Shown here: positions 52,981 through 61,287 of the stretch, one piece after another
Layout of the letters: each line of letters begins with the position of its first letter
How positions within the stretch are numbered: the first letter of the stretch is position 1
Assembly: GCF_004358755.1 (NCBI RefSeq)
Contig: NZ_SMZY01000001.1
Coordinates: 620,001 to 684,000 of the forward strand
Direction of reading: 5' to 3'
From: Peribacillus frigoritolerans
GTDB lineage: Bacteria; Bacillota; Bacilli; Bacillales; Bacillaceae
DNA length: 64,000 nt
Program-made: the position numbers and the translations under genes
The notes under the pieces: model-generated
What the model was told of the DNA's origin: nothing
What the model saw: only the letters and a program-made list of their open reading frames with translations
Databases searched by the model: none

Positions 52981-53017
52981 AAATCCGCTGACAATTTGAT
53001 TCAGCGGATTTTTTTAA
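52981..53017 (+). terminator. Terminator of ypeP-ypeQ
   Basis: AATCCGCTGA and TCAGCGGATT form a 10-bp stem followed by TTTTTT. Confidence 0.9.
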
Positions 53018-53049
53018 AGATCAGAAAGTATAATACTTTGCGTCTCGAT

Positions 53050-53168
53050 TGCAAGCTCCGCCGCCCAACTCCTCGGCCAGAAAAAAATCCCCAGAAGGCG
53101 TGAACCGGCCTTTTCGGGTGATTTTGTTCTGTCATGCCTGCGCTAAACGGGCGCTTCCGCTTTTCTTG
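53050..53168 (+). repeat. Dispersed ~120-bp structured repeat abutting ypzA
   Basis: GCAAGCTCCGCCGCC, CTCCTCGGCCAG and GTCATGCCTGCGCTAAACGG to GCTTCCGCTTTTCTTG match the copy at 30162-30280. The inner stem is GAAGGC/GCCTTTT. The last base precedes the ypzA stop codon. Confidence 0.8.
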
Positions 53169-53435
53169 TTATTGCTTAGCCTCGTTCAGCTGGTGTTCAC
53201 ATTGCAGCAGAAGTTCATTCTGATTGCTGAGAAAGTCTTGGTCGACTCCTGTATCGCCAGCGGTCTGATAGATTGTTTTTGCATCCTGCAGTGCTTTTTC
53301 CGCGTTTTGAATGGCCTCAGGATCCATGCTCATCGTTGCTGATCCAGTCATTTTTTGTGCTGCTGCTACAGCCATTTCCAATTGTTTAAGATTATTAAAG
53401 CCGCTGATAAGGCCGGTATGATTAATCTGATCCAT
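53169..53435 (-). CDS. ypzA: DUF2564 protein YpzA
   Basis: This 88-residue protein (MDQINHTGLISGFNNLKQLE...) is helical, with AVAAAQKMTGSATMSMDPEAI, matching the DUF2564/YpzA family. The gene order ypeQ-ypzA-(degR)-cspD equals that of B. subtilis. GGAGGTG lies 7 nt before the ATG on the minus strand. The function is unknown. Confidence 0.75.
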   Translation of the reverse strand: MDQINHTGLISGFNNLKQLEMAVAAAQKMTGSATMSMDPEAIQNAEKALQDAKTIYQTAGDTGVDQDFLSNQNELLLQCEHQLNEAKQ

Positions 53436-53556
53436 GTTCGTCACCTCCACTTACTTATCGTTCGACATCTTTCTTAAAATATACATCGGAAAAATGAGTC
53501 TAAAGAAACAAAATGAATTTTCAGAATAAATAAATATTCGTTAAAAAGAAGGGTTT

Positions 53557-53585
53557 TTGTTCCTAATAACAGAAATGTGTAGAAT
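53557..53585 (+). promoter_or_regulatory. Promoter of the 53648 gene
   Basis: TTGTTC at 53557-53562, a 17-bp spacer and TAGAAT at 53580-53585. Confidence 0.55.
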
Positions 53586-53647
53586 AGAACTTAAAATTGA
53601 ATCTTTTTGACTAGGCGGATGGCGTGGAAGGGAGGGAAGAGTATTTC

Positions 53648-53854
53648 ATGAGAACCAAGGTCAGCATTAATGAAGATGTAAAAAATGCATTTTATGAAAT
53701 ATATGGAGATTTGGACATGCTGCTGTTCATGGCGAAAAATGGAAATGTCTTTAATCAATATGAAGTAAACAGAATCGAAAAAAAATTGAAACAGAATATA
53801 AAGGCAGTGGAATACTTAATGATCAGCCAGGATTTCACGAAAGAAAGAGGCTGA
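53648..53854 (+). CDS. Small conserved protein in the degR position
   Basis: This 68-residue helical protein contains AFYEIYGDLDMLLFMAKNGNVFNQYE and RIEKKLKQNIKAVEYL. In B. subtilis the gene between ypzA and cspD is degR, a small positive regulator of degradative enzymes; position and size agree. The sequence was not recognised firmly enough to name it. GGAGGG lies 11 nt before ATG 53648. Confidence 0.65.
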   Translation: MRTKVSINEDVKNAFYEIYGDLDMLLFMAKNGNVFNQYEVNRIEKKLKQNIKAVEYLMISQDFTKERG

Positions 53855-53876
53855 GATAGCTCAGCCTCTTTCTTGC
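53844..53876 (+). terminator. Terminator of the 53648 gene
   Basis: AAAGAGGCTGAG and CTCAGCCTCTTT form a 12-bp stem with an ATAG loop. The stop codon lies in the 5' arm. Confidence 0.85.
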
Positions 53877-53910
53877 ATCGTATATGATCAAATATAATGT
53901 ACGTTTGTAA

Positions 53911-54111
53911 TTATAATTTCACAACGTTAGCTGCTTGTGGTCCACGGTTGCCTTCAACGATTTCAAAAGAAACTTCCTGGCCTTCTTCTAAAGACTTGTA
54001 GCCGTCTCCTTCGATAGCTGAGAAATGTACAAATACATCGTCTCCGCCTTCAACTTCGATAAAACCGAAACCTTTTTCGTTGTTGAACCATTTTACTTTA
54101 CCGTTTTGCAT
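53911..54111 (-). CDS. cspD: Cold-shock protein
   Basis: This 66-residue single cold-shock domain has RNP1 KGFGFIEV and RNP2 DVFVHFSAI. It binds single-stranded RNA and DNA and acts as an RNA chaperone. Position and sequence agree with CspD. GAGGAT lies upstream. The leader is about 125 nt from a consensus promoter, as is usual for post-transcriptionally controlled csp genes. Confidence 0.95.
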   Translation of the reverse strand: MQNGKVKWFNNEKGFGFIEVEGGDDVFVHFSAIEGDGYKSLEEGQEVSFEIVEGNRGPQAANVVKL

Positions 54112-54243
54112 AGTACTTTATCCTCCTAATACTGTAGCACAAGGTGTTGCTACCTGGAAATATTTATCATGCAGCAAATATGTATGCGCAAACATTGTTT
54201 GATAAAACAACATCTCACTAACTATTAGCTAAATGATGATTTT

Positions 54244-54272
54244 AATATACACTATTGAAAATTTGTCGTCAA
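54244..54272 (-). promoter_or_regulatory. Promoter of cspD
   Basis: On the minus strand, TTGACG (54272-54267), a 17-bp spacer and TATATT (54249-54244). This predicts a leader of about 125 nt. Confidence 0.75.
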
Positions 54273-54349
54273 GTTACCTATAGCTTTTTATTGAAATTTC
54301 AGATATTTTAAATATAGGGTGGAATAACTTGTAAAGGGATGTGGGAAAC

Positions 54350-54601
54350 GTGTACAAAACAAGCATTGGAGATAAACAGGTTATTTTTAAAAAAGACCGT
54401 AAAATGAGTGATGAGCGTTTTCTGCTTGCATGCCGCCAGCTTGAGGCACTCGAGTCCTTGCTGGATATCGAACGTGAACGGCTCATATTGATCAAAGACC
54501 CGCTCCAGAATACCATTATCATTGAAAAAAAGAGCACAGAAACTTGCACCATCTATCTGCACAGCTACATTATGAATGAGGAAATTATCAAGCTTGCTTA
54601 A
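54350..54601 (+). CDS. Small protein of unknown function
   Basis: An 83-residue protein from GTG 54350 (another GTG at 54341). MYKTSIGDKQVIFKKDRK is followed by a helix, RFLLACRQLEALESLLDIERERL, and beta-like segments (NTIIIEKKSTETCTIYLHSY). It lies alone, divergent from cspD. No family is recognised. Confidence 0.6.
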   Translation: MYKTSIGDKQVIFKKDRKMSDERFLLACRQLEALESLLDIERERLILIKDPLQNTIIIEKKSTETCTIYLHSYIMNEEIIKLA

Positions 54602-54679
54602 CTCCTAAAAAAACAGTTTTCTTTTAAACGAAAACGATTATAATATTGTTTATTAACAATTTGGGAGGGGAAGTAAGCA

Positions 54680-54946
54680 ATGGTGCAAAAATCATTTGAA
54701 ATTACAAGTGAATCTGGAATACACGCACGTCCGGCAACTTCATTAGTCAATGCAGTCAACTCATTCACGGCTGATGTAAACTTAGAAGCAAACGGCAGGA
54801 AAGTAAACTTAAAATCAATCATGGGCGTCATGTCTCTTGGCATCTCTAAAGGAACAACAATTGTCGTTTCAGCAGAAGGCAGCGATGCGAAAGATGCAAT
54901 TGAAGCTGTAGAACGTGTCATCATAGCAGAACAATTAGGCGCATAA
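54680..54946 (+). CDS. ptsH: HPr-family phosphocarrier protein
   Basis: This 88-residue HPr has the PEP-dependent phosphorylation site His15 in SGIHARPAT and the regulatory Ser46 in KSIMGVMSLGI. Both sites are intact, so it is a functional HPr rather than Crh, which lacks His15. No ptsI or ptsG adjoins it. GGGAGGGG lies upstream. It could feed the IIA protein encoded at 17892-18392. Confidence 0.93.
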   Translation: MVQKSFEITSESGIHARPATSLVNAVNSFTADVNLEANGRKVNLKSIMGVMSLGISKGTTIVVSAEGSDAKDAIEAVERVIIAEQLGA

Positions 54947-54954
54947 GTCTTGCA

Positions 54955-54989
54955 GAAAATCTCCTTAAAAAAGGGAGATTTTTTTTATT
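54955..54989 (+). terminator. Terminator of the HPr gene
   Basis: AAATCTCC and GGAGATTT form the stem, followed by TTTTT. Confidence 0.8.
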
Positions 54990-55026
54990 GCCCGAGGGGA
55001 TGATAAAAAAGAATGGAGGCGGGCAC

Positions 55027-55215
55027 ATGACAAGGAAAAACAATAAATCCTCATATCTTGGCAGTGAAGAAACATCGAGGGCGAACGAGCAAATCAATGA
55101 AGCCTTTTATGATAACGGCGACAAGATGCAAGTACCTCTTTATATGAATAACGAAACAGCTGCCATTACAATAGACAGAGGCACAAATGAAAAAGAGTTT
55201 GATAAAGAAGAGTAA
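55027..55215 (+). CDS. Small hydrophilic protein (62 aa), unknown
   Basis: GGAGGCGGGCAC leads to ATG 55027. The product MTRKNNKSSYLGSEETS...EFDKEE is polar and acidic at the end, with EAFYDNGDKMQVPLYM in the middle. It recalls short Bacillus spore-associated proteins, but no family is recognised with confidence. A strong terminator follows. Confidence 0.6.
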   Translation: MTRKNNKSSYLGSEETSRANEQINEAFYDNGDKMQVPLYMNNETAAITIDRGTNEKEFDKEE

Positions 55216-55249
55216 AAATTGCAGGCGCTGTCTGCAATTTTTTTGTTGT
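55212..55249 (+). terminator. Terminator after the 55027 gene
   Basis: AAAAATTGCAG and CTGCAATTTTT form a long stem, then T residues. It also has an A-run on the left. Confidence 0.85.
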
Positions 55250-55300
55250 TTAGGAAATTATAAAATGTAAAAGGTTGTGGATAAGTAAATAAAGTTATCT

Positions 55301-55422
55301 ACGTCCAGCGCAAGCGCCTAGATCCTCGGTCAGAACGAATCCGCCAAAAAAGTCAAACCCGGACTTTTCTGTCGTATTCTTATCTGCCTGTCGGATCTGA
55401 CCAAGGCGCTTGCGCTTTTGTT
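55301..55422 (+). repeat. Dispersed ~120-bp structured repeat, most symmetric copy
   Basis: The outer arms are GCGCAAGCGCCT and AGGCGCTTGCGC, a perfect 12-bp pair. Next inside, GGTCAG pairs with CTGACC, and the inner stem is AAAAGTC/GACTTTT. The segments ATCCTCGGTCAGAAC and CTTATCTGCCTGTCGG align with the other copies. No gene lies between 55249 and 55463. Confidence 0.8.
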
Positions 55423-55462
55423 CTTGCGGGGGATGGGGCAGAAATAAAGGTATCAGATTCCC

Positions 55463-55495
55463 TTAAATTAAAACCAGCTGCTCAGGGCAGCCGGC
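55463..55495 (-). terminator. Terminator of the 55896-55501 unit
   Basis: On the minus strand, CCGGCTGC and GCAGCTGG form the stem, followed by TTTTAATTT. Confidence 0.65.
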
Positions 55496-55500
55496 TGCAT

Positions 55501-55656
55501 TTACTTCTCTGAAGTTTTTGATTTTTGATCTTTGTTCCGTTTGTTTCCTTTGCTATTATCGCCAGAAATGATTTCTTGGCCAAATTCTTCCTGGAAATGT
55601 CCTTTTCTAGGAGAATTGCCGTTTTCGCTTCCGCCTTTGTTAAATTTCTTTGTCAT
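55501..55656 (-). CDS. Small spore-protein-like ORF (51 aa)
   Basis: This 51-residue, Lys/Gly/Asn/Ser-rich protein begins MTKKFNKGGSENGNSP. The middle HFQEEFGQEIISGD resembles the EFASE-type unit of gamma SASPs and the protein encoded at 47587-47730. TAGGAGGA lies 6 nt upstream on the minus strand. It follows the DUF3892 gene by 12 bp. It is a tentative SASP-like member. Confidence 0.55.
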   Translation of the reverse strand: MTKKFNKGGSENGNSPRKGHFQEEFGQEIISGDNSKGNKRNKDQKSKTSEK

Positions 55657-55668
55657 GATGATTTCCTC

Positions 55669-55896
55669 CTAAAATGGTGGTAATGAATCAAGGTTGTTTG
55701 CTTTATTGTGATCCGGGTTGCTCCGAATATACATCTCTCCGTCTTTTCCTTTAAAGGTATTTACACCTTCTATAGCACCTTTGCCGATTTCCATCAGTGC
55801 TTCAGGGTAGGAGAGAGTTCTTCCTGCTGATGTTTTAAATGAGACGAGATCTCCGTCTCCGTTTTTTTGTGCAGCCACAAAAGATTCTTTTTCCAT
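55669..55896 (-). CDS. DUF3892 protein
   Basis: This 75-residue protein contains VAAQKNGDGDLVSFKTSAGRTLSY and GEMYIRSNPDHNKANNLDSLP, which are hallmarks of DUF3892. These are short proteins of unknown function that are frequent in Bacillaceae. GGGGTG lies before ATG 55896 on the minus strand; an upstream in-frame codon at 55905 lacks a ribosome site. Confidence 0.8.
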   Translation of the reverse strand: MEKESFVAAQKNGDGDLVSFKTSAGRTLSYPEALMEIGKGAIEGVNTFKGKDGEMYIRSNPDHNKANNLDSLPPF

Positions 55897-56009
55897 CGTC
55901 AGCACCCCTTTCTTTTTTAGTGTTCATTCTTGCCGCTCAATTATTCCTCAGAAAAGGATTTTCACAGGTTTTTCTAGAAATAGTAGAAGATGATTAAAGA
56001 TGGAGCTGA

Positions 56010-56714
56010 TTGGAATTGAAGAATACATATAATTGGGAAAAAGAAGCTGAAAAGAAGTGGGATGAACGTGCTGCGTTCTGGAATAAAGGAAGCAAGGAGA
56101 TGTGGGATTCGGGAAGCAGGAGCTCCATTGTGCCTTTTTTTACGAAGTATGTGAAACCGGAAGCAGAAGTGATCGACATTGGCTGCGGAGACGGGAACGG
56201 TTCTTTTCTTTTGATGAAAGAGGGCTTGAAGGTTACTGGAGTGGACCTGTCTCCTGAGATGATTAAGCTCGCAAAGAAGCATGAAGAAGAAGGAAAGCTT
56301 TCTTTTATTCAGGCGAATATGATGGAGCTTCCATTTAAGGATGAAACAGCGGATGCGCTGCTGACGATCAATTGCATCGAGTGGACAGAGAATCCATTAG
56401 CGGCATTAAGCGAATTAAAGCGTGTGGTAAAAACGGATGGCTTTTTATGCATTGCGATATTAGGTCCCACGGCGCACCCTCGAACGAACAGCTATGAACG
56501 GCTTTACGGAAAACCTGTCATATGCAACACAATGATGCCCTGGGAATTTGAAAAATTGGCGCTTGAAAACGGATGGAAATTGGCTGGAAGTCAAGGCGTT
56601 TACAAACGGGGCGTTACAAAAGAAATGATAGAAGTATTATCGCCTGAATTAAAACAGTCCCTTTCATTTCTATGGCTGTTTATGCTTCAAAAGAAAGAAG
56701 GAGAGATTAAATGA
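56010..56714 (+). CDS. Class I SAM-dependent methyltransferase
   Basis: The protein has 232-234 residues, with TTG at 56010 or 56016 as start behind GGAG at 56002. The SAM motif is VIDIGCGDGNGSFLL, with VTGVDLSPEMIKLA as the acidic loop and INCIEWTENPLAALSELKRVV as motif IV/V. It is a UbiE/Methyltransf_11-type enzyme of unknown substrate. Its stop overlaps the AIM24-family gene (ATGA). Confidence 0.85.
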   Translation: MELKNTYNWEKEAEKKWDERAAFWNKGSKEMWDSGSRSSIVPFFTKYVKPEAEVIDIGCGDGNGSFLLMKEGLKVTGVDLSPEMIKLAKKHEEEGKLSFIQANMMELPFKDETADALLTINCIEWTENPLAALSELKRVVKTDGFLCIAILGPTAHPRTNSYERLYGKPVICNTMMPWEFEKLALENGWKLAGSQGVYKRGVTKEMIEVLSPELKQSLSFLWLFMLQKKEGEIK

Positions 56715-57406
56715 ACCGATATTCCATTGAAGAGTTTGTTGAAAAGACTGAGCAGCAGGATAAAGGGCAGGGCTTATTTGAACTTGAAACAGAGAGGCTG
56801 CTTGAGATCAATCTGAATGGGCAGATTTGGGCGAAATCAGGAGCAATGGTATCTTACAGAGGGCAAATTAAATATGAAAGGGAAGGCATTCTTGAACATG
56901 GAATCGGCAAGATGTTCAAAAAAGCATTTTCTGGGGAAGGCACATCATTAATGAAGGCAACAGGGAATGGAAAGCTTTATTTAGCAGATCAAGGGAAAAA
57001 GATTTCGATTTTGAACCTTAATGGTGAAGAATTATATGTGAATGGAAATGATTTGCTAGCATTTGAACCATCTATTTCGTGGGATATTAAAATGATGAGA
57101 AAAATCGCAGGTATGCTCTCAGGAGGATTATTTAATGTCAAGCTTGAAGGAAGAGGGCTTATTGCCATTACCTCTCATTATGAGCCATTGACTCTGATTG
57201 TGAAGCCTGGGGATCCAGTATATACAGATCCAAATGCAACGGTTGCCTGGTCCGGCAGTTTAACTCCGGAATTTGTAACCGACATTTCTTTAAAAACGAT
57301 ACTTGGGCGCGGCAGCGGAGAATCTATTCAAATGAAGTTTGCAGGAGATGGCTTTGTAGTCGTTCAGCCGTTTGAAGAGGTGTATTTCAGAGAAACGACA
57401 AGCTGA
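56711..57406 (+). CDS. AIM24-family protein
   Basis: This 231-residue beta-rich protein has WAKSGAMVSYRGQIKYE, LYLADQGKKISILNL and a late TILGRGSGESIQMKFAGDGFVVVQP, hallmarks of AIM24/TerD-related DUF124 proteins. The function in bacteria is unknown. It is translated with the upstream methyltransferase through an ATGA overlap, which suggests linked roles. Confidence 0.85.
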   Translation: MNRYSIEEFVEKTEQQDKGQGLFELETERLLEINLNGQIWAKSGAMVSYRGQIKYEREGILEHGIGKMFKKAFSGEGTSLMKATGNGKLYLADQGKKISILNLNGEELYVNGNDLLAFEPSISWDIKMMRKIAGMLSGGLFNVKLEGRGLIAITSHYEPLTLIVKPGDPVYTDPNATVAWSGSLTPEFVTDISLKTILGRGSGESIQMKFAGDGFVVVQPFEEVYFRETTS

Positions 57407-57446
57407 CGGGAGAAATGCTTTGTTCATTCTTTTCTCCTGTCCTAAA
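57405..57446 (+). terminator. Terminator after the AIM24 gene
   Basis: GACGGGAGAAA pairs with TTTTCTCCTGTC, with a long loop. The T-tract is weak. Confidence 0.5.
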
Positions 57447-57496
57447 AAATCATGGAAGCTATGATATAATGGGGATATGATGAAAGGAAGTGCTGA

Positions 57497-57673
57497 ATGA
57501 AGAGCAATGCCAGCAAGTTTCAAAACGGTGAATCTGTCCAAATTGTGAAAACAGGGGAAAGCGTCACTATCATGCAGTCAAAATATATAAAAAATATGCA
57601 CCGTTACTCTTACATTCTGAAGGAATACCCTTCAACCTTTTATTTCGAAGAAGAATTAAACAAGGATCAATAA
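57497..57673 (+). CDS. Small protein of unknown function (58 aa)
   Basis: AAAGGAAG leads to ATG 57497. The product MKSNASKFQNGESVQIVKTG is followed by SVTIMQSKYIKNMHRYSYILKEYPSTFYFEEEL. The start suggests a small beta-rich SH3-like fold, but the family is not recognised. It has its own downstream terminator. Confidence 0.6.
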   Translation: MKSNASKFQNGESVQIVKTGESVTIMQSKYIKNMHRYSYILKEYPSTFYFEEELNKDQ

Positions 57674-57674
57674 A

Positions 57675-57728
57675 TAAAGGATGACTATTAACGCAATCTG
57701 CGTTCATTAGGTCATCCTTTGTTTTTTT
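57675..57728 (+). terminator. Terminator of the 57497 gene
   Basis: AAAGGATGAC and GTCATCCTTT form the outer stem, with ACGCA/TGCGT inside, then TTTTTTT. Confidence 0.8.
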
Positions 57729-57799
57729 GTATCTATGGTGCCCTATAATTGTCGAATTGGAAATAGAGGGTGTCAAAGCAAGTCTTTGGTTATCAAAAA

Positions 57800-57847
57800 A
57801 TAAAAAACGGGTAAAAAATTGCTGTGCAATCTATACCCGTTTTTCAT
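57800..57847 (-). terminator. Bidirectional terminator before the YfhP-like gene
   Basis: AAAAACGGGTA and TACCCGTTTTT form an 11-bp stem with an inner TTGC/GCAA pair. It works from both strands. Confidence 0.8.
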
Positions 57848-57871
57848 CCGTATTTTTTCAGTACCTAATCC

Positions 57872-58885
57872 TTAGGCTTCCAATTGGTTCTTACCAGCGT
57901 TCTCATGCGGGATCAGCTTGTTTTTAAACTGATTTGCATGATGGAACCAACCCGTGCATGATCCGAGAATCAGCCCGTTTTTAGTCATTTGACAGACGGC
58001 CATATAAGGGTAATGGTTTTTCGTGCGAAATCTCAAATCGAAAAATCGAATCTCGTATCCAGAAGGGATTGGAAGAACAACAGTATGAACGTGCTTGGAA
58101 TTTTTTAAAAAGTGGCCAACATTTTTATCCTTTTTTACTTTATCTATGACATAGGCGTCCCGATCTGACTTTTCGAAAGTATGAATCCATGTAAGTTCCT
58201 TATTGCGAAGCTCTCCTACATCAAAGGATGAGTCTGTTTCAGATACGATATGCCAGACAGACCAGCGGACAGTTGGTATAATTGTGATTGATTCATCTCT
58301 GCCTAATTCCTTTTTGACCATGGCCAATACTCTTCTGGAACTGAAAAATCGCTCTAAAAGATAGAGTACAACTATTAAATAAATGAAAAGGAAAACCAGC
58401 CCTGGATCACCTGTCAATCCCCACAAAGCAAACCCTAATAGATGCAAAAATACGATTAGCGGGTCAAACAGCGGAATAAAATTCAATGAAAGCCATTTTT
58501 TTGTAAAGGGTCTCGCTACCTGAGTGCCGTATGCGTTAAAAATATCAAACATGACATGCATCATGACGGCTAAACAAATCCAGCCTGATAAATGAATCAG
58601 CTCTAGTGCTGTTAGATTAAAATGAAAAAGATAGATAATAGCTGTTAACAAACCCGTCCACATAAACCATGCAGGGATCGAATGTGAGAGTCCGCGGTGA
58701 TGCTCTGTATACATGCCATTTCCTTTAAACAGCCTGATTCCGTAATCAAAATCAGGAGCATTCGACCCAAGGACGGTTCCGATCAAAACGGCTGAAGCAA
58801 GCTCCGGTTGAGCAGCGACTGCAGGGTCTATAAAAGCAAGACCGGCAAGGCCAAATCCCATCGTTATATGTGTGCTCGTATCCAT
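57872..58885 (-). CDS. Membrane-bound metal-dependent hydrolase (YfhP-like)
   Basis: This 337-residue protein has an N-terminal DUF457 membrane domain, with THITMGFGLAGLAF, GSNAPDFDYGIRL, HHRGLSHSIPAW and MMHVMFDIFNAYG supplying the His/Asp metal set. A soluble C-terminal half follows. It resembles YfhP of B. subtilis. The start ATG 58885 follows GGAGGT on the minus strand. It lies downstream of ugtP with a 53-bp gap and is probably co-transcribed. Confidence 0.84.
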   Translation of the reverse strand: MDTSTHITMGFGLAGLAFIDPAVAAQPELASAVLIGTVLGSNAPDFDYGIRLFKGNGMYTEHHRGLSHSIPAWFMWTGLLTAIIYLFHFNLTALELIHLSGWICLAVMMHVMFDIFNAYGTQVARPFTKKWLSLNFIPLFDPLIVFLHLLGFALWGLTGDPGLVFLFIYLIVVLYLLERFFSSRRVLAMVKKELGRDESITIIPTVRWSVWHIVSETDSSFDVGELRNKELTWIHTFEKSDRDAYVIDKVKKDKNVGHFLKNSKHVHTVVLPIPSGYEIRFFDLRFRTKNHYPYMAVCQMTKNGLILGSCTGWFHHANQFKNKLIPHENAGKNQLEA

Positions 58886-58938
58886 ACAGTTGACCTCCAG
58901 GATTCTATTCCCCTTCATCCTGAAAGCAGCAGGCTCTT

Positions 58939-60084
58939 TTACTGAGCTTTAATATATTTTTTCTCTTTAAAGACAGCAGCTTCTTTCAAGATATCTTCCA
59001 TAATCGCAAGAGATGAATGCGGATGGTGCAGCCGTTTAATATTCCGCTTCATTCTGCGCAGCTTTTTGTCATCCTGAAGCAGGGTGCTGACAGCATCATA
59101 TACTTCTTCAGAGCGGTTTACGACAAGTGCAGCTTCATTTTCCTGAAAAAAGAGCGCATTTTCCTTTTCCTGGCCAGGGACAGGTTTAAAAAGAATGACC
59201 GGCACACCGACTGCAGCTGCTTCGCTTAGGGTGATTCCGCCTGGTTTTGTCACCATGCAGGAAGCGATCCGGAACAATTCATCTACTCGTTCGACATACC
59301 CCAGAAGTTTTAAGTTTTCCTTGTTCTTTCCGGTTATGCTCTCAAGACTTTCTTTTAAGGCAGTGTTATTTCCGCAGACAACAACAGTCTGCAGGTTTTT
59401 GTCTGCTAAGAACGATTCGCACAGCTCTTTGACATTTTTCAAAACTCCGTGCGCACCGGCCATAACCAGCAGTGTTTTCTTGGCTGGATCTAAATTGTAT
59501 TTTCTATAAATGGCATTTTTATTTAAATTTTCTTCAAACTGGGAGCGGATTGGAATGCCTGTTACTTTAACAGCTGCAGGATGAATGCCAAGGCTCATGA
59601 CTTTTTCTTTTACTCGTTTGCTTGCAACATAATATTTGTCAATGTTTTTATGAACCCATATTTTATGAAGGCAGAAATCTGTGAGAACATTGAAAGTCGG
59701 GATGATATTTCCCGTGCGCCTGCGGTATTCAGGCACGACAATGATCGGAAACGTGTTAATAATGATGTCAGGCTGCTCTTTTTCGATCAGCTCGTGCAGT
59801 CTTTTGTTGCCAAGCTTAAAATAAAGAGTAAGAAGCTTCTTGTTGTAAATTTTGTCTACGCCGTAGTAAAACATGCGGTAAAATTGCTTTCCGATTGTAA
59901 AACTTTTTAAATAGAGGTACTGAGTGATCTCTGTAAATACAGGATTTGATTCTGCATATAAATCCGACACCACCACTTCATCTATTCCCAAGTCCTTGCA
60001 TTGCTTTACAAGTGTTTTTGAGACTTGAACATGTCCATTCCCGTACTTTGCAGTTAAGATCAGCACTTTTGGTTTTTTTATCAA
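58939..60084 (-). CDS. ugtP: Diacylglycerol glucosyltransferase UgtP
   Basis: This 381-residue processive GT28-family enzyme adds glucose from UDP-glucose to diacylglycerol. It makes the glycolipid anchor of lipoteichoic acid and, in B. subtilis, also couples cell size to nutrition by inhibiting FtsZ. TAKYGNGHVQVS is the N-terminal glycine-rich loop, and TKPGGITLSEAAAVGVPVI is the donor site. TTG 60084 is chosen: GAGGTG lies 7 nt upstream and the length then matches B. subtilis. GTG 60093 lies inside that ribosome site. Confidence 0.94.
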   Translation of the reverse strand: MIKKPKVLILTAKYGNGHVQVSKTLVKQCKDLGIDEVVVSDLYAESNPVFTEITQYLYLKSFTIGKQFYRMFYYGVDKIYNKKLLTLYFKLGNKRLHELIEKEQPDIIINTFPIIVVPEYRRRTGNIIPTFNVLTDFCLHKIWVHKNIDKYYVASKRVKEKVMSLGIHPAAVKVTGIPIRSQFEENLNKNAIYRKYNLDPAKKTLLVMAGAHGVLKNVKELCESFLADKNLQTVVVCGNNTALKESLESITGKNKENLKLLGYVERVDELFRIASCMVTKPGGITLSEAAAVGVPVILFKPVPGQEKENALFFQENEAALVVNRSEEVYDAVSTLLQDDKKLRRMKRNIKRLHHPHSSLAIMEDILKEAAVFKEKKYIKAQ

Positions 60085-60247
60085 CGCATTCACCTCAAAT
60101 TTAATCTGAAAAACAAAGAAACATGATTAACTACGATCAGCGTATCATATGAATATTTAAGAAATATAAAGATTGCATAAAATTTAAATTAAATTCTGCT
60201 TAATTTTAACAAAATAATCCAATTGTTGTAATCTTTTTTTTAAAAGT

Positions 60248-61156
60248 TCATTCCCATTCGTAAGGGGTTTCCTGGTAGACACAATAATTCAGCCAGTTGG
60301 CAAATAAGAGGTGGGCATGGGATTTCCATTTTTGTACAGGCTTTCTCGCCGGATCATTTTCCGGAAAATAAGAAAGAGGGACGGCGGTATTCATCCCTTT
60401 AGCCCGGTCGCGTTCATATTCCTCTTTCAGCGTAAGCAAATCGTATTCAGGATGGCCTGTAAGAAAAACTTGCTTCGCATCTTTTGAAGAGACTAGACAG
60501 ACGCCGGCTTCAGGAGATTCACTGATAATCTCAAGTGCTTCAACTGCTTCGATATCTTGTCTCTTTATATCCGTATGCCGGGAATGCGGCACATAGTATT
60601 GATCATCGAAGCCTCTGACAATTTTTACAGAACTATTACAAATATCATGCTTGAAAACACCGAAGCATTTTTCATTCAGACTATATTTATTTACGCCGTA
60701 ATGATAATAAAGTCCTGCTTGTGCACCCCAGCATATATGCAGAGTGGAAGTGACATTCTGGTTTGTCCATGCAAAAATCTCTTTAAGTTCTTCCCAGTAG
60801 GACACTTCTTCAAATTCCAGATGCTCAATCGGTGCACCTGTGATGATCATACCGTCAAATTTTTTGTGGCGGATTTTATTAAACGTCGTATAAAACTGCT
60901 GAAGATGCTGCTGCTTTTCTGTTTTTGAAACGTGCGTTTCCGGGCGCAAAAAGGTAATGTTCAGCTGCAGCGGCGAGTTTCCGAGAAGGCGCAATAATTG
61001 CACCTCTGTTTTTTGTTTTTCGGGCATAATATTTAAAATCACGATATTTAAAGGCCTGATGTCCTGCTGATAGGCTCTGGCATCATCCATGATGAAGATG
61101 TTTTCTTTTTCAAGAATTTCTTTTGCGGGAAGGTCAGCTGGAATATTAATAGGCAT
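60248..61156 (-). CDS. metA: Homoserine O-acetyltransferase (MetA)
   Basis: This 302-residue MetA-family enzyme has the catalytic Cys in [16 protein letters not shown] and His/Glu in LTGHPEYD. It activates homoserine for methionine synthesis. Bacillus members mostly use acetyl-CoA rather than succinyl-CoA. No SAM riboswitch is seen in the 130-bp divergent region before fhs. Spacing from ugtP is 154 bp. Confidence 0.94.
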   Translation of the reverse strand: MPINIPADLPAKEILEKENIFIMDDARAYQQDIRPLNIVILNIMPEKQKTEVQLLRLLGNSPLQLNITFLRPETHVSKTEKQQHLQQFYTTFNKIRHKKFDGMIITGAPIEHLEFEEVSYWEELKEIFAWTNQNVTSTLHICWGAQAGLYYHYGVNKYSLNEKCFGVFKHDICNSSVKIVRGFDDQYYVPHSRHTDIKRQDIEAVEALEIISESPEAGVCLVSSKDAKQVFLTGHPEYDLLTLKEEYERDRAKGMNTAVPLSYFPENDPARKPVQKWKSHAHLLFANWLNYCVYQETPYEWE

Positions 61157-61287
61157 AAAAGAACCTCAACTTTCTTTATCATTCTGAGTTTTCTCTATTA
61201 TAGAAAGTTTAGAATAATAATTCAATTTGCTTTTGTGTTACAATTGGGCGTGAAATCTATATTTACTAGCAGAAAGTAGGGCGCTGT

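Noticed and set aside
61157-61287. SAM riboswitch for metA
   Set aside because: The 130-bp divergent region lacks the conserved SAM-I core and is too short for the aptamer plus terminator.
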